Positions 9,877-19,771 are shown, counted from the first letter of the stretch. The stretch is DNA of 64,000 nt from Proteiniphilum saccharofermentans (GCF_900095135.1 NZ_LT605205.1:1054001-1118000), one strand, 5' to 3'. Notes: generated by a model from the sequence alone, not told the origin. Numbers and translations are program-made.

Positions 9877-11292
9877 TCACCTCCGTCCGGAAGATCTGCC
9901 GGATCTGTTGCTTTCACTGCTGCTCCTTGTTGATGAAGTGCTTGTAGCACTGCTGTTTCTACTTGACGAACTGGAGCTGGATCTTACCGTAGAACTTTGG
10001 TTGTTGCTCCCTGTGGAACTTGAATTCGAGCGTGTCGTAGTAGCGTTTCTATTACCCGAAGAATTTTCTGACCTTACAGTAGTATTGCTATTACTTCTGG
10101 TGGAACTTTGCGGTGTAACTGTGGTATTCCGACTGTTGGATGAGTTGCTTCGCGTATTGGTTACCGAACTGCTGTTGTTCCTGCCGGAAGAATTCTCCTG
10201 AGATCTAACAGTGGTACTTCTGTCATTGCTGCCGGATGGATTTTGCGATCTGACCGTTGTACCGCTATTGCTTCTGGTGGAACGTTCCGGTGTAACAGTG
10301 CTGCTCCGGGTGTTGGGTGAGCTGTTTCTTGTAGAACTCTCCGATGACCTTACTGTAGAGCTACGATTCGTGGATGTTCCGCTCCGTGAAGTTGTTCCTT
10401 CGGTGACCCTTGTATTGCTGTTGCTGCTTCTGACGGTTCCGCTGCCAGTGGTAGTATTTCTGTCAGTACTCCTGCCACTTACAGAAGATCTCGTGTTTGT
10501 GGTTCTGCCGCTGTTTGCATCGGGGCGATACACACTTACCGAATTACCACTAACTCTTGTTGCCCTGCCGGAACGGTTGTTGTTGCTTTCAAGTCGGCGT
10601 ACCGTGGCTTTTCTACCTGTTTCACGTTCGTAGTCCCTGGCGCTTGGCCCGCTGTAGTAGCGGTTATCGTTATATATGTAAGTATTGTTGATGATAGTAG
10701 TCCTGTTGTAGATAGTAGGGCTGTACCTGTTATAATACCTGTGCATACTGCGATTATACATGTACCGGGAGGGTAGGAAAGTCCAGTAATTGTTGGGTGC
10801 ATTCACATGGATATGGATATTGATTCCGGGACCCATTGGCGCCCATCCGTAATAACCGCCGCCGCTTCTCCATGTCACCCAGGCAGGTGCCCATTCGTAG
10901 CCGGGAACCCATGCCCAACCGTAGAAATCGTCATAATACCATCGCCCGTAATGGAAAGGAGCCCATCCCCATGAGAAACTCGATACCCAAGTATTTCCGT
11001 AATCGGTCATCACCCAGTAGCCGTTGGTAGCATACGGATGAAAGTCCCTTCCTACATTGGGTATCCAGATGCGGCCGTAGTTACGGTCGTTGATCCATCG
11101 ACCGTGGGGTCTCAATTCGTTGTAGAATACGTTGAACGATATACCACCTCCTTGATAGCCGTCATCATAATATCCCTCTTCGTAATAATACTCGTCGTAT
11201 CCCTGTGAATAGACATAATTCTGAGAGGTTCCGCATGACCATACTGCCAGTGCGATTACCGCGAGGATGAGGGGATGTCTTAAAGCTTTCAT
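9877..11292 (-). CDS. DUF6600-like lipoprotein with a long Ser/Thr/Asn/Arg repeat tail
   Basis: 471 residues from the ATG at 11292, chosen because it begins a lipoprotein signal ending in the lipobox AVWSC near residue 20. Residues about 45-200 are rich in Trp and Tyr, with repeats such as GRWINDRNYGRIWIP, GYWVMTDYGNTWVS and GWAWVPGYEWAPAWV. This YxWxP style is typical of DUF6600 envelope proteins. From about residue 240 to the end, the sequence is a low-complexity tail built from variants of TTVRSxNSSG and STRSNS. The tail is hydrophilic and positively charged and probably disordered. Function is unknown. It is a single-gene unit followed by its own terminator. Confidence 0.75.
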   Translation of the reverse strand: MKALRHPLILAVIALAVWSCGTSQNYVYSQGYDEYYYEEGYYDDGYQGGGISFNVFYNELRPHGRWINDRNYGRIWIPNVGRDFHPYATNGYWVMTDYGNTWVSSFSWGWAPFHYGRWYYDDFYGWAWVPGYEWAPAWVTWRSGGGYYGWAPMGPGINIHIHVNAPNNYWTFLPSRYMYNRSMHRYYNRYSPTIYNRTTIINNTYIYNDNRYYSGPSARDYERETGRKATVRRLESNNNRSGRATRVSGNSVSVYRPDANSGRTTNTRSSVSGRSTDRNTTTGSGTVRSSNSNTRVTEGTTSRSGTSTNRSSTVRSSESSTRNSSPNTRSSTVTPERSTRSNSGTTVRSQNPSGSNDRSTTVRSQENSSGRNNSSSVTNTRSNSSNSRNTTVTPQSSTRSNSNTTVRSENSSGNRNATTTRSNSSSTGSNNQSSTVRSSSSSSSRNSSATSTSSTRSSSESNRSGRSSGRR

Positions 11293-11366
11293 ATCCGTAG
11301 TTATTAAAGGGTGTAACTTCATTTCTTTCTTTAGCAGTATGACATCCTTTTTACGGAATGGTTTAA

Positions 11367-11407
11367 CAATTCAAGATTCAAAATTCAAAATTCAATATTC
11401 AAGATTT
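11367..11407. repeat. AATTCAAGATTC low-complexity spacer
   Basis: Tandem copies of ATTCAAAATTCAA type words lie upstream of the repetitive lipoprotein gene, in the gap 11293-11577. They are the complement of the TTGAATTTTGAATC words at 1215-1312 and 43071-43146. Confidence 0.6.
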
Positions 11408-11529
11408 AACGGGAGTCGTTTTGGCTTCACCGAACATTGTTTCATTCCACAATTTCACAATTTGGCTTACACCGATTGTTAATTGACTACGTCGATTTAT
11501 AATTCATGATTCAGTGAATTTTCACTACC

Positions 11530-11577
11530 TTCCCCATTTTTTACTCTTCACTCTTCACTCTTCACTTTTCACTTTCA
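11530..11577 (-). repeat. GTGAAAAGTGAAGAG spacer after rnfA
   Basis: On the minus strand the bases right after the rnfA stop read as tandem GTGAAAAGTGAAGAGTGAAG. No hairpin terminator was seen here. Confidence 0.6.
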
Positions 11578-12168
11578 CTACTTAAATACCTGGTCGATGC
11601 CGGAGAATCCCATAAACGCCATGGCCATGATACCGGCGGTAATCAGTGCGAGGGGAATCCCTTTCATTGCCTTGGGTACTTTTGTGAGTGCCAGTTGTTC
11701 ACGAATTCCGGAAAAAATGATCAATGCCAGTGCGAAGCCAATGGATGTGGCAATTGCGTAAATAACCGACTCCAACAGATTGTAATTTTTCTGTGTAACT
11801 AGGATGGCAACCCCCAGGATGGCACAGTTAGTAGTGATAAGCGGCAGAAATACGCCCAACGCCTGGTAAAGAGAGGGAGATATTTTTTTAAGGATAATCT
11901 CCACCATCTGCACCAATGCTGCGATTACCAGGATAAAGGTAATGGTCTGCAGGTATTCCAGTCCGAATGCTTCGAGAATCCCCTTTTGAAGAAGAAATGT
12001 GACGATGGTAGCAATGGTCATTACAAAGGTGACAGCCAATCCCATACCGATGGCAGTATCCACTTTCTTTGATACACCCAGAAACGGGCAGATACCCAGG
12101 AACTGGGCCAGTACGACGTTGTTGACAAATATGGCAACAATAATGATTCCTATAATTTCCATAATCAT
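11578..12168 (-). CDS. rnfA: Rnf complex membrane subunit RnfA
   Basis: An integral membrane subunit of the Rnf complex, which couples ferredoxin-NAD electron transfer to Na+ or H+ transport. About six hydrophobic segments are evident. Family motifs are [18 protein letters not shown] near residue 16, with the cofactor-binding Cys, and [18 protein letters not shown] near residue 105, with the second conserved Cys. The 196 residues fit the family. A second ATG two codons in (MEIIG) is an equally good start. It is the last gene of the operon, 7 bases after rnfE. Confidence 0.95.
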   Translation of the reverse strand: MIMEIIGIIIVAIFVNNVVLAQFLGICPFLGVSKKVDTAIGMGLAVTFVMTIATIVTFLLQKGILEAFGLEYLQTITFILVIAALVQMVEIILKKISPSLYQALGVFLPLITTNCAILGVAILVTQKNYNLLESVIYAIATSIGFALALIIFSGIREQLALTKVPKAMKGIPLALITAGIMAMAFMGFSGIDQVFK

Positions 12169-12175
12169 TCAGGGA

Positions 12176-12772
12176 TTAGTTGGATTCTTTCTTTTGAAGC
12201 TTATTAAAAATGGCGATCAGGAATCCTAACACGATGAAAGCTCCTGGAGCCAATACAAATATCAATGATCCGAACTGCTCGGGATAGATATTCAGTGAGA
12301 AAATTTTTCCGGTACCCAGTAATTCACGTACAGCACCCAACAGGGTGAGTGCGAAAGTAAATCCCAGGCCGATACCAATACCATCGAAGACAGAAGGGAG
12401 TACACCGTTCTTTGAAGCAAACGACTCTGCACGTCCCAGTACGATACAGTTCACCACAATCAGCGGGATAAATATTCCCAAACTATCGGCCAATGCCGGT
12501 ACATAGGCATTCATCAACATCTCAATGATCGTTACGAAAGTGGCGATCACTACGATATAGGCAGGGATACGTACCATATCGGGGATCACGTTTTTCAGCA
12601 TTGAGATTGCTGCGTTGGAACAGACCAGCACGAACATGGTCGCCAGTCCCATACTCATCCCGTTGATGGCGGAACTGGTGGTTGCCAGGGTAGGGCACAT
12701 CCCCAGCAGCAACACGAAAATGGGGTTTTCTTTAATAATGCCGTTGATCAGCACTTTCAGGTTGTCATTCAT
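12176..12772 (-). CDS. rnfE: Rnf complex membrane subunit RnfE
   Basis: 198 residues, paralogous to RnfA, with multiple membrane segments. The motif ENPIFVLLLGMCPTLATT near residue 15 and IFIPLIVVNCIVLGRAE near residue 105 carry the conserved Cys residues that, with RnfA, hold the membrane iron-sulfur site. The start codon overlaps the end of rnfG by 8 bases, which implies translational coupling. Confidence 0.95.
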   Translation of the reverse strand: MNDNLKVLINGIIKENPIFVLLLGMCPTLATTSSAINGMSMGLATMFVLVCSNAAISMLKNVIPDMVRIPAYIVVIATFVTIIEMLMNAYVPALADSLGIFIPLIVVNCIVLGRAESFASKNGVLPSVFDGIGIGLGFTFALTLLGAVRELLGTGKIFSLNIYPEQFGSLIFVLAPGAFIVLGFLIAIFNKLQKKESN

Positions 12773-13490
12773 TGTCGTTTCCTCCCTCCTGTGATGTTAT
12801 ATCCTGTTCATCATTGTCATTTGTTTCCCCGGAACCGTTTGTTACGCTGCCTGATTGGGTGGTTCCGGTAGTGTCGCTTTCGGATTGGGTAGCTCCGCTT
12901 GTCGCATCCATATTTCCCGAGTAGGCGGCGTAAGCTCTGTTGATCGCTTCGAGAAATGCCCTCGAGGTGATGGTCGATGCGGTAATGGCATCCACATCTC
13001 CTCCGTCATTCGAGACGGCCAGGGCTCCTTTTGACAGGTCTCGTCCGATGATCGACTGCGACGGTTTGGCTGCATCCCTGAACCACTCTGACATCTTCGA
13101 ACCCAGTCCCGGTGTCTCGGCATGTTGCAGTACAGAGTAATTCACGATCCTGTGTTCCATATCGAAACCTACCATGATTTGTATGTTTCCGCTGAACCCA
13201 TTGTTGGAAAAACTGTTCAGTGCGTATCCTACGATCTCGTCCCCTTTCTTTGCGGGATAAACCAGCAGCGAGTCACCTTGCCCGGCCGGCATCACAAATG
13301 CTTCTGCGGTCGGGTCGTTATCGAATTCAGGGACTACTTCGCTGATGGCGTTCTGCAATTTCATCGCTTTGGCGTCTGCGATCGGTTTTGCCGTCATTTT
13401 GTTCACCTGTGCCAGTAGTACGGCCACCGTAAGACATATCAGCGACAGCGACAGGAACATATTTTTAAATGTTGATTCTAATTTAGCCAT
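12765..13490 (-). CDS. rnfG: Rnf complex flavoprotein subunit RnfG
   Basis: 241 residues: one N-terminal membrane anchor (MFLSLSLICLTVAVLLAQ) and a periplasmic FMN-binding domain. The expected covalent FMN site is DAITASTITS at residues 167-176, the usual Dxx(S/T)GAT position, with Thr173 as the likely attachment residue; the Gly-Ala pair is changed to Ala-Ser. After NRAYAAY (about 190) comes a 50-residue hydrophilic tail that contains DATSGAT at 195-201, an exact flavinylation consensus. The gene overlaps rnfD by 8 bases and rnfE by 8 bases. No ApbE flavin transferase gene is in the window. Confidence 0.93.
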   Translation of the reverse strand: MAKLESTFKNMFLSLSLICLTVAVLLAQVNKMTAKPIADAKAMKLQNAISEVVPEFDNDPTAEAFVMPAGQGDSLLVYPAKKGDEIVGYALNSFSNNGFSGNIQIMVGFDMEHRIVNYSVLQHAETPGLGSKMSEWFRDAAKPSQSIIGRDLSKGALAVSNDGGDVDAITASTITSRAFLEAINRAYAAYSGNMDATSGATQSESDTTGTTQSGSVTNGSGETNDNDEQDITSQEGGNDNE

Positions 13491-14448
13491 GTTTCACTAC
13501 CTCCCCGAATCGTTTTGGCATTGTGTAATTGTTGATCAGCGGTGTAAAGGCATTCATCAGCAGGATTGCGAATGAAACCCCTTCCGGATAGGCCCCCCAA
13601 AGTCGTATGGCGACGGTGATAAAGCCGATGCCGGCACCGTAAATAAGCATTCCTTTTCTGGTCATCGGCGACGTTACATAGTCGGTCGCCATGAAGACCG
13701 CACCCAGCATCAATCCTCCCGAAAAGAGGTGGATCAGGGGGTTGTAGAGCGGGATGGGATTAAAAATATAGATTATCCCGGTAAAAATGGCTACTGTAGC
13801 CATAATAGAGACCGGGATATGCCATGTGATGACCTTCTTCCAGAGCAACCAGCCTAAGCCGAGAAGCAGTGCCAGGGCACTCATCTCACCGATGGAGCCG
13901 GCTTCGGTACCAAAAAACATCGTTTGTAAAGATGGTAGCAGTTCCGGATTCGACTTTAGATTGCCCAATACGGTCGCCGAAGTGACGGCATCGACTGTAC
14001 CGGCAATATCGGGTGCCGGCCAGACGGTCATCTGTGCCGGGAACGAAATCAACAGGAATATACGTCCCGCGATGGCGGGGTTAAAGATATTATTACCCAG
14101 TCCACCAAAAGAGAGCTTAACCACGCCGATGGCGAACAGGCATCCCAATGCCAGTATCCATATTGGCAGATTAGATGGTACGTTGAATGCCAGCAGCACA
14201 CCTGTGATGATAGCCGAGCCATCGAGCACGGTGGGCGTTTTTTTCATAATATACTTTACGATGAGATATTCAAATCCCACGCAAAACAGTACCGCCAAAG
14301 CGGTAATGATCAGTGCATCGAGCCGGAAGACGTACAAAGCGACCAGGAACGCCGGAACAAGTGCGATAAGCACCCCGTACATGTTTTTTTCAATCGTGTC
14401 CCCGCTGTGTATATGAGGTGAAGGGGAAACAACCAGTTTGTTCTCCAT
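13483..14448 (-). CDS. rnfD: Rnf complex membrane flavoprotein subunit RnfD
   Basis: 321 residues with about nine to ten hydrophobic segments. It carries covalently bound FMN through a phosphoester Thr and takes part in the ion-translocating electron path. The flavinylation motif DAVTSAT is at residues 153-159, with Thr159 the likely attachment site. NNIFNPAIAGRIFLL and MATDYVTSPMTRKG are conserved RnfD/NqrB segments. The gene starts 13 bases after rnfC and overlaps rnfG. Confidence 0.95.
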   Translation of the reverse strand: MENKLVVSPSPHIHSGDTIEKNMYGVLIALVPAFLVALYVFRLDALIITALAVLFCVGFEYLIVKYIMKKTPTVLDGSAIITGVLLAFNVPSNLPIWILALGCLFAIGVVKLSFGGLGNNIFNPAIAGRIFLLISFPAQMTVWPAPDIAGTVDAVTSATVLGNLKSNPELLPSLQTMFFGTEAGSIGEMSALALLLGLGWLLWKKVITWHIPVSIMATVAIFTGIIYIFNPIPLYNPLIHLFSGGLMLGAVFMATDYVTSPMTRKGMLIYGAGIGFITVAIRLWGAYPEGVSFAILLMNAFTPLINNYTMPKRFGEVVKHG

Positions 14449-14461
14449 ATCTAAAGTTACT

Positions 14462-15799
14462 CTAAGCGTTAGTTTTTCTATTCCTGATGATTGTGTTTAC
14501 TCTGCCTTTACCCAACCTGATATAATCAAGCAGCGGGCGGTCTGCGGGACAGGTGTAACTGCACGAGCCGCATTCAATGCAATCGGTGATACGGTGTTTC
14601 TCCGCTCCGTCCCATACCTCGAACTCTGTCAGGTTCATCAGCAGGGTAGGGTTTAATCCCATGGGGCATACACTCACACATTTGGCACAACGGATACAAT
14701 CCTTCATCGCCTTCCGCTTGGCCTCCAGTGTAGGAATGACCAATATACCCGAAGTTCCCTTGGTTACCGGCACATCTGTGCTCGCCAGTGCTTTCCCCAT
14801 CATAGGACCGCCACTGACGATCTTGCCGGTGGTTTCCGGTAATCCGCCGGCTGCATTGATCAGGTTAGCTACCGGGATACCCACACGTGAGAGGATATTG
14901 CATGGTTGTTTTATATCTTTTCCGGTGACGGTTACCACCCGTTCAATCAAAGGCTTGTTTTTCTGTACCGCCTCATAGATAGCCAAAACAGTTCCTACGT
15001 TTTGTACTACCGCACCCACTGAAATAGGTAGGGCACCGCTTGGAACCTGTCGTCCGATCAGTGCGTCGATCAGTTGCTTTTCACCTCCCTGCGGATACTG
15101 TACCTTCAGCGCTTCCACACTGATACCGGGATATGCCTCTGCACATTTCCCGAATTTTTCGATAGCGTCTTTCTTATTGTTTTCAATACCTATGATGGCC
15201 TTGTCCACGTTCAATGCTTTCATCACGATAGTGATCCCCACCATGATCTCTTCCGTTTTCTCCATCATCACACGATGGTCGGAGGTGAGCCATGGTTCGC
15301 ACTCCACTCCGTTGATGATCAGTATTTCGGGTTTCGATCCCGGTGGAGGGGTTAACTTTACGTGAGTGGGAAAGGTTGCGCCACCCATACCGACAATGCC
15401 GGCAGCGGCAATCTTGTCGAGGATCTCCCTGGATGAGAGGTTGCACTCTTTTTTCAGGTCCGATGAGCGGTCGATCGATTCTTCCCACTCATCACCTTCT
15501 ACTTTGATGAATATGGCATCGCGCCTGTACCCGCTTGCATCGATCGCTTTGTCGAGTTTTAACACGGTACCCGATACGGATGAGTGGATATTGGCTGAAA
15601 CGAACCCTACAATCTTGCCGATAAGAGTCCCCACCTTCACGGTATCGCCTTTTTTTACCACAGGTTGGCAGGGAGCGCCGATGTGCTGGCCCAGCGGAAT
15701 AATCACCTGATTGGGAATAGCAATGGGTTGTATTGCGTTTCCGGCAGAGACTTTCTGCTCTTTCGGGTGAATACCGCCAATTCTGAAAGTTTTTAACAT
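14462..15799 (-). CDS. rnfC: Rnf complex subunit RnfC (NADH-binding, two 4Fe-4S clusters)
   Basis: 445 residues, peripheral on the cytoplasmic side. It is expected to exchange electrons with NAD through FMN and iron-sulfur clusters. An N-terminal barrel-sandwich region (about 30-85) is followed by the nucleotide-binding domain with GIVGMGGATFPTHVKL near 134-149 and NGVECEPWLTSDHR near 163-176. Two ferredoxin motifs follow: CIRCAKCVSVCP at 368-379 and CIECGSCSYTCP at 407-418. It starts 18 bases after rnfB. Confidence 0.96.
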   Translation of the reverse strand: MLKTFRIGGIHPKEQKVSAGNAIQPIAIPNQVIIPLGQHIGAPCQPVVKKGDTVKVGTLIGKIVGFVSANIHSSVSGTVLKLDKAIDASGYRRDAIFIKVEGDEWEESIDRSSDLKKECNLSSREILDKIAAAGIVGMGGATFPTHVKLTPPPGSKPEILIINGVECEPWLTSDHRVMMEKTEEIMVGITIVMKALNVDKAIIGIENNKKDAIEKFGKCAEAYPGISVEALKVQYPQGGEKQLIDALIGRQVPSGALPISVGAVVQNVGTVLAIYEAVQKNKPLIERVVTVTGKDIKQPCNILSRVGIPVANLINAAGGLPETTGKIVSGGPMMGKALASTDVPVTKGTSGILVIPTLEAKRKAMKDCIRCAKCVSVCPMGLNPTLLMNLTEFEVWDGAEKHRITDCIECGSCSYTCPADRPLLDYIRLGKGRVNTIIRNRKTNA

Positions 15800-15817
15800 A
15801 TATAATATACTTAAATC

Positions 15818-16681
15818 TTATGCGTCAACTGTAGCTGCTTCTTCTTTGGGTGATTTGTCTTTCCTTGGCGGGAAATTCAACTCCAGGATGGAATTGGTTG
15901 GACAAACCGGTACGCACTTGCGGCAGAGCCGGCATTTATCGTCAATGATATAAGCCAGGTTGTTTGTAATGGTGATAGCCTCGAAAGGACAAACCTGTTG
16001 GCATTTGCTACACCCGATGCATGCTACTTCGCACGACTTGCGGGCTACACCTCCTTTTTCCTCATTCACGCAGCTGACATAGATCCTTCTTGATTTAGGC
16101 CCCTGTTTACGTAGTTCGATGATATCTTTCGGACAGGCTTTTACGCAAGCACCACAGGCGGTACATTTGTCTTCCACCACTTCGGGGAGCATGGTCTCCG
16201 GATTGATGTGTATGGCATCGAATGTACATGACTCCTCGCAGTCTCCCAGGCCCAGACAGCCGAAAGAACATCCGGTGTCGCCACCGTAAAGTGCTGCGGC
16301 AATAGTACAGTTAGAGACTCCATCGTAGAGGTTGGTGCGTGGACGTTGGTCGCAACTACCGCTACAACGTACCACGGCTATCTTTTTTACAGCCACCGGG
16401 GCGGTTTGCCCTAGGATCTGGGCTACTTTGTCCATAGTGGGTTGGCCTCCTACGGGACAGTTGAGGCCGTCCAGGGTTTCGGCTTTTACACAGGCAGATG
16501 CGAATGATGCACATCCGGGAAATCCGCAACCTCCACAATTGGCAGCGGGTAGGGCATCCTGAACCTCCTGTATGCGAGGATCTTCTTCTACCTTGAATTT
16601 TTGCCCTATCAGGTATAATATGGCGGCACTACCGGCGCCGATTACACCCAAAGTTACTACAGCAGTAAGTAATACACTCAT
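15818..16681 (-). CDS. rnfB: Rnf complex ferredoxin-like subunit RnfB
   Basis: 287 residues: an N-terminal membrane anchor (about 1-26), then a 4Fe-4S domain with NCGGCGFPGC at 49-57 and a fourth Cys near 75. A middle Cys-rich stretch includes CSGSC at 106-110 and Cys at 125, 138, 142, 148 and 152. Three more ferredoxin-type motifs follow: CTACGACVKACP at 173-184, CIGCSKCQQVCP at 221-232 and CRLCRKCVPVCP at 250-261. It probably accepts electrons from soluble ferredoxin. It is the first rnf gene after rseC. Confidence 0.96.
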   Translation of the reverse strand: MSVLLTAVVTLGVIGAGSAAILYLIGQKFKVEEDPRIQEVQDALPAANCGGCGFPGCASFASACVKAETLDGLNCPVGGQPTMDKVAQILGQTAPVAVKKIAVVRCSGSCDQRPRTNLYDGVSNCTIAAALYGGDTGCSFGCLGLGDCEESCTFDAIHINPETMLPEVVEDKCTACGACVKACPKDIIELRKQGPKSRRIYVSCVNEEKGGVARKSCEVACIGCSKCQQVCPFEAITITNNLAYIIDDKCRLCRKCVPVCPTNSILELNFPPRKDKSPKEEAATVDA

Positions 16682-16790
16682 ATTTTAAACTAAAAACTAA
16701 GAATTAAAAATTAAAAGTGAAAAGTTTAATTAAGATATCCGGTGTCTCACATGAACAATCTAATTTTTCACTATTCACTATTCATTTTCT
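16682..16790 (-). repeat. GAATAGTGAATAGTGAAAAA spacer between rseC and rnfB
   Basis: On the minus strand this gap begins with tandem GAATAGTGAATAGTGAAAAA, which also encodes the last residues of RseC (KMNSE) and its stop. It ends with AAAAGTGAAAAGTTT-like and AAAATTAAG-like words just before rnfB. Confidence 0.5.
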
Positions 16791-17187
16791 TTATGTTGAA
16801 TTGAAACGAATTTGCCATTTTTTTTCTCAGAAAATAAAGGATCAGGTAATAGGGAATAAGAGCGGTCATGGCGCTAATCGCTGCTTCTGTTTCACTAAAG
16901 TTCCATAATGATAGGGTGAGGATAAGCGTTAAGATGAGTATAACCAGCGGAAGAACAAATGCCCAGAAAACAGCCTTGTATCCCATTGACTCTTTTCCCT
17001 CGATAATGACCCGTTCGTTTTCACGAAACCGGCCGGAAAAGTCGACTACTTCAACCAGCTTCTCTTTCGAGTCGGCGGCCATGCATACACCCTTGGCATG
17101 ACACGCACTGCAGGCCGATTGTTGCAGGATACGTACGGTCACTTGATTGTCGTTGATTTTCTCAATAATTCCTTCGTGTTCGATCAT
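16771..17187 (-). CDS. rseC: RseC/SoxR-reducing system family membrane protein
   Basis: 138 residues. The N-terminal domain has the family Cys pattern SACSACHAKGVC near residues 24-35, followed by two membrane segments at about 70-92 and 103-120. RseC proteins associate with Rnf/Rsx complexes, and in E. coli take part in resetting the SoxR redox sensor. Here the gene heads the rnf operon, 89 bases before rnfB, so a role in Rnf assembly or redox tuning is inferred. The last few residues come from a spacer repeat. Confidence 0.88.
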   Translation of the reverse strand: MIEHEGIIEKINDNQVTVRILQQSACSACHAKGVCMAADSKEKLVEVVDFSGRFRENERVIIEGKESMGYKAVFWAFVLPLVILILTLILTLSLWNFSETEAAISAMTALIPYYLILYFLRKKMANSFQFNIKKMNSE

Positions 17188-17234
17188 GAAACAATGGTAA
17201 AATGATCCTTATCCCTTACATCCAAATTAGAGGA

Positions 17235-17242
17235 CAAAGTTA
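17235..17242 (-). promoter_or_regulatory. -7 promoter box of the rseC-rnf operon
   Basis: TAACTTTG on the minus strand matches TAnnTTTG and lies 48 bases upstream of the rseC ATG. The remainder of 17188-17462 shows no gene. Confidence 0.55.
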
Positions 17243-17435
17243 AGATTATTTTCGAGATAAGTAAAAGTTTTTTTGAACTTACTCATGACTTATATGTTAT
17301 TAAACGACCAAAGTATTCGATATTCAATTTTTCATTCTGATACCTCCGTTTTAAATATAGATTTTATTTATGAGGTAGCCGCGATAAGTTTCTCTAAATT
17401 AGCCGAACATTTAGAGAAGGGTATTTGTTAAAAAG

Positions 17436-17465
17436 TTGAATAGCGGTGCAAAATAGCTAATCTTG
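17436..17465 (+). promoter_or_regulatory. Promoter of the acn-icd-gltA-icd operon
   Basis: TTG at 17436-17438 and TAATCTTG at 17458-17465 are separated by 19 bases, the Bacteroidetes sigma-70 spacing. This gives a leader of about 40 bases to the ATG at 17511. Confidence 0.6.
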
Positions 17466-17510
17466 CTTTTATTGAATTTTAAAAATAATGTATTTAATTA
17501 CTCTATCTTT

Positions 17511-19763
17511 ATGGTTTTTGACATTGACATGATCCGAAAGGTCTACGAACATCTTCCTGAGAAGATCAAACAGGCAAAAGATATTTTACAACGGCCTTTG
17601 ACTTTAACTGAAAAAATCCTTTTTTCCCATCTCTGGCCCGGTGTTCCGGTAAAAAATTATCAGCGTGCCGGTGATTATGTGGATTTTGCCCCTGACCGTG
17701 TGGCTATGCAGGATGCTACCGCACAGATGGCACTGCTTCAGTTGATGAATTCCGGACGTACCAATGTAGCGGTTCCTTCCACTGTACACTGTGACCATTT
17801 GATACAGGCATATAAGAATGCTGAAACCGACTTGGAGACAGCCAATATGACTAACAAGGAGGTATATGAGTTCCTTCGCGATGTCTCCAACAAATACGGA
17901 ATTGGCTTCTGGAAACCCGGTGCAGGGATTATCCACCAGGTGGTACTCGAAAACTATGCTTTCCCGGGTGGAATGATGGTGGGTACCGACTCGCATACCC
18001 CTAATGCAGGCGGGTTGGGCATGATAGCCATTGGCGTAGGCGGTGCCGATGCAGTGGATGTGATGGCTGGCTTGCCGTGGGAGTTGAAAATGCCGAAACT
18101 GATCGGTGTGAAACTGACAGGGAAGTTATCGGGTTGGACCGCACCGAAAGATGTGATATTGAAAGTAGCAGGCATTCTCACCGTGAAAGGAGGAACCAAT
18201 GCCATTATCGAATATTTCGGCGAAGGAGCAGCATCGCTCTCCGCCACGGGAAAGGGGACTATTTGTAATATGGGTGCCGAAGTGGGAGCGACCACTTCTA
18301 TCTTCCCGTTCGACGAAAAATCGGCAGCCTATCTTGAAAGTACCGGAAGGAAAGAGGTGGCCGACGAAGCCCGTAGGATCATGGAACACCTTCAACCGGA
18401 TCCGGAGGTAGTTGCCGACCCTGTAAAATATTATGACCAATTGATCGAAATAAACCTTTCAACGCTCGAGCCCCATATCAATGGGCCATTTACGCCTGAT
18501 GCGGCATATACCATTTCTGAATTCGGCAAGGCAGTGAAAGAGAATAACTATCCGCAGAAAATGGAAGTAGGATTGATAGGTTCATGTACCAACTCATCGT
18601 ATGAAGACCTCACCCGTGCGGTTTCGATAGTCAAGCAGGCGCGTGATGAAAGTGTGCCTGTCAGAGCACAGTTCCTGATCAATCCCGGCTCGGAACTGGT
18701 TCGTTACACTGCTGAGCGCGATGGCGTTTTAGAGGTGTTTGAAGAAGCAGGTGCCACCATTATTGCCAACGCCTGCGGTCCCTGTATCGGACAGTGGAAA
18801 CGAGAAGATGAGGTAAAAGACCGTCCCAATTCTATCGTAACTTCGTTTAACCGTAATTTCGCGAAACGGAACGACGGTAATCCCAATACCCATGCATTTG
18901 TAACGTCTCCCGAATTAGTGGCTGCATTGACCATTGCCGGAGACCTCTGTTTCAATCCGCTGACCGACACCCTTCAGAATGAAAGGGGGGAGTGGGTGAA
19001 ACTGGCCGAACCGACCGGTTTTGAAATGCCGCCCGCAGGATATGATGTGAAAGATGCGGGATACCTGGCACCATCGGAAGATGGAAGCAGCGTGCAGGTC
19101 TCGATTGATCCCAATTCGAACCGCTTGCAAAAACTGGAACCTTTTCCTGCATGGAACGGTGGGGACTATATCGGATTACCGTTGCTTATCAAAGTAAAAG
19201 GAAAATGCACTACCGATCATATTTCCATGGCCGGACCATGGCTCCGTTTCCGTGGACACCTCGATAATATCTCGGATAATATGCTGATTGGAGCGGTGAA
19301 CGCTTTTAATGATAGTACCAACTCGGTACTTGACCCCGGAACCATGGAATATTCCCCTGTACCGGCGTTAGCCCGGAAATTCAAATCCGAAGGAGTCGGT
19401 TCTGTAGTTGTGGCGGAAGAGAACTACGGGGAAGGCTCTAGTCGTGAGCATGCTGCCATGGAACCGCGCCATCTCAATGTGAAGGTGATACTGGTCAAAT
19501 CGTTTGCCCGTATTCATGAGACCAACCTGAAGAAACAGGGCATGTTGGCGCTTACTTTTGTTAATAAAGAAGACTATGATAGGGTTCGGGAGAGGGACAA
19601 GATCAGCGTGAAAGGATTAAAAGAGTTTACTCCCGGTAAAAACCTGACCGTGGAATTGCTTCATGCCGATGGAACGAAAGAGAGTTTTGAGGTGGCCCAT
19701 ACCTATAATGAACAGCAAATTGAGTGGTTTAAGGCAGGGAGTGCACTGAATGCTATGAAATAA
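17511..19763 (+). CDS. acn: Aconitate hydratase (mitochondrial-type)
   Basis: This enzyme interconverts citrate and isocitrate using a 4Fe-4S cluster. It has 750 residues from ATG 17511 ([19 protein letters not shown]), chosen over an upstream start because it matches family N-termini and follows the promoter. The cluster ligands are Cys in [10 protein letters not shown] near 360 and the pair in [11 protein letters not shown] near 421. The swivel domain has [18 protein letters not shown] near 635-650. Active-site segments [15 protein letters not shown] and [14 protein letters not shown] are present. It leads a four-gene oxidative TCA operon, with the next start 8 bases on. Confidence 0.95.
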   Translation: MVFDIDMIRKVYEHLPEKIKQAKDILQRPLTLTEKILFSHLWPGVPVKNYQRAGDYVDFAPDRVAMQDATAQMALLQLMNSGRTNVAVPSTVHCDHLIQAYKNAETDLETANMTNKEVYEFLRDVSNKYGIGFWKPGAGIIHQVVLENYAFPGGMMVGTDSHTPNAGGLGMIAIGVGGADAVDVMAGLPWELKMPKLIGVKLTGKLSGWTAPKDVILKVAGILTVKGGTNAIIEYFGEGAASLSATGKGTICNMGAEVGATTSIFPFDEKSAAYLESTGRKEVADEARRIMEHLQPDPEVVADPVKYYDQLIEINLSTLEPHINGPFTPDAAYTISEFGKAVKENNYPQKMEVGLIGSCTNSSYEDLTRAVSIVKQARDESVPVRAQFLINPGSELVRYTAERDGVLEVFEEAGATIIANACGPCIGQWKREDEVKDRPNSIVTSFNRNFAKRNDGNPNTHAFVTSPELVAALTIAGDLCFNPLTDTLQNERGEWVKLAEPTGFEMPPAGYDVKDAGYLAPSEDGSSVQVSIDPNSNRLQKLEPFPAWNGGDYIGLPLLIKVKGKCTTDHISMAGPWLRFRGHLDNISDNMLIGAVNAFNDSTNSVLDPGTMEYSPVPALARKFKSEGVGSVVVAEENYGEGSSREHAAMEPRHLNVKVILVKSFARIHETNLKKQGMLALTFVNKEDYDRVRERDKISVKGLKEFTPGKNLTVELLHADGTKESFEVAHTYNEQQIEWFKAGSALNAMK

Positions 19764-19771
19764 ATGAAAAT

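Noticed and set aside
9900..10560. CRISPR-like regular repeats
   Set aside because: The periodicity is that of a protein-coding repeat in one open frame; there are no constant repeats with unique spacers.
9857..10633. Leu/Val/Glu-rich plus-strand frames that look like membrane proteins
   Set aside because: They are the complement of the Ser/Thr/Arg repeat tail; the leucine runs are an artefact of codon composition.
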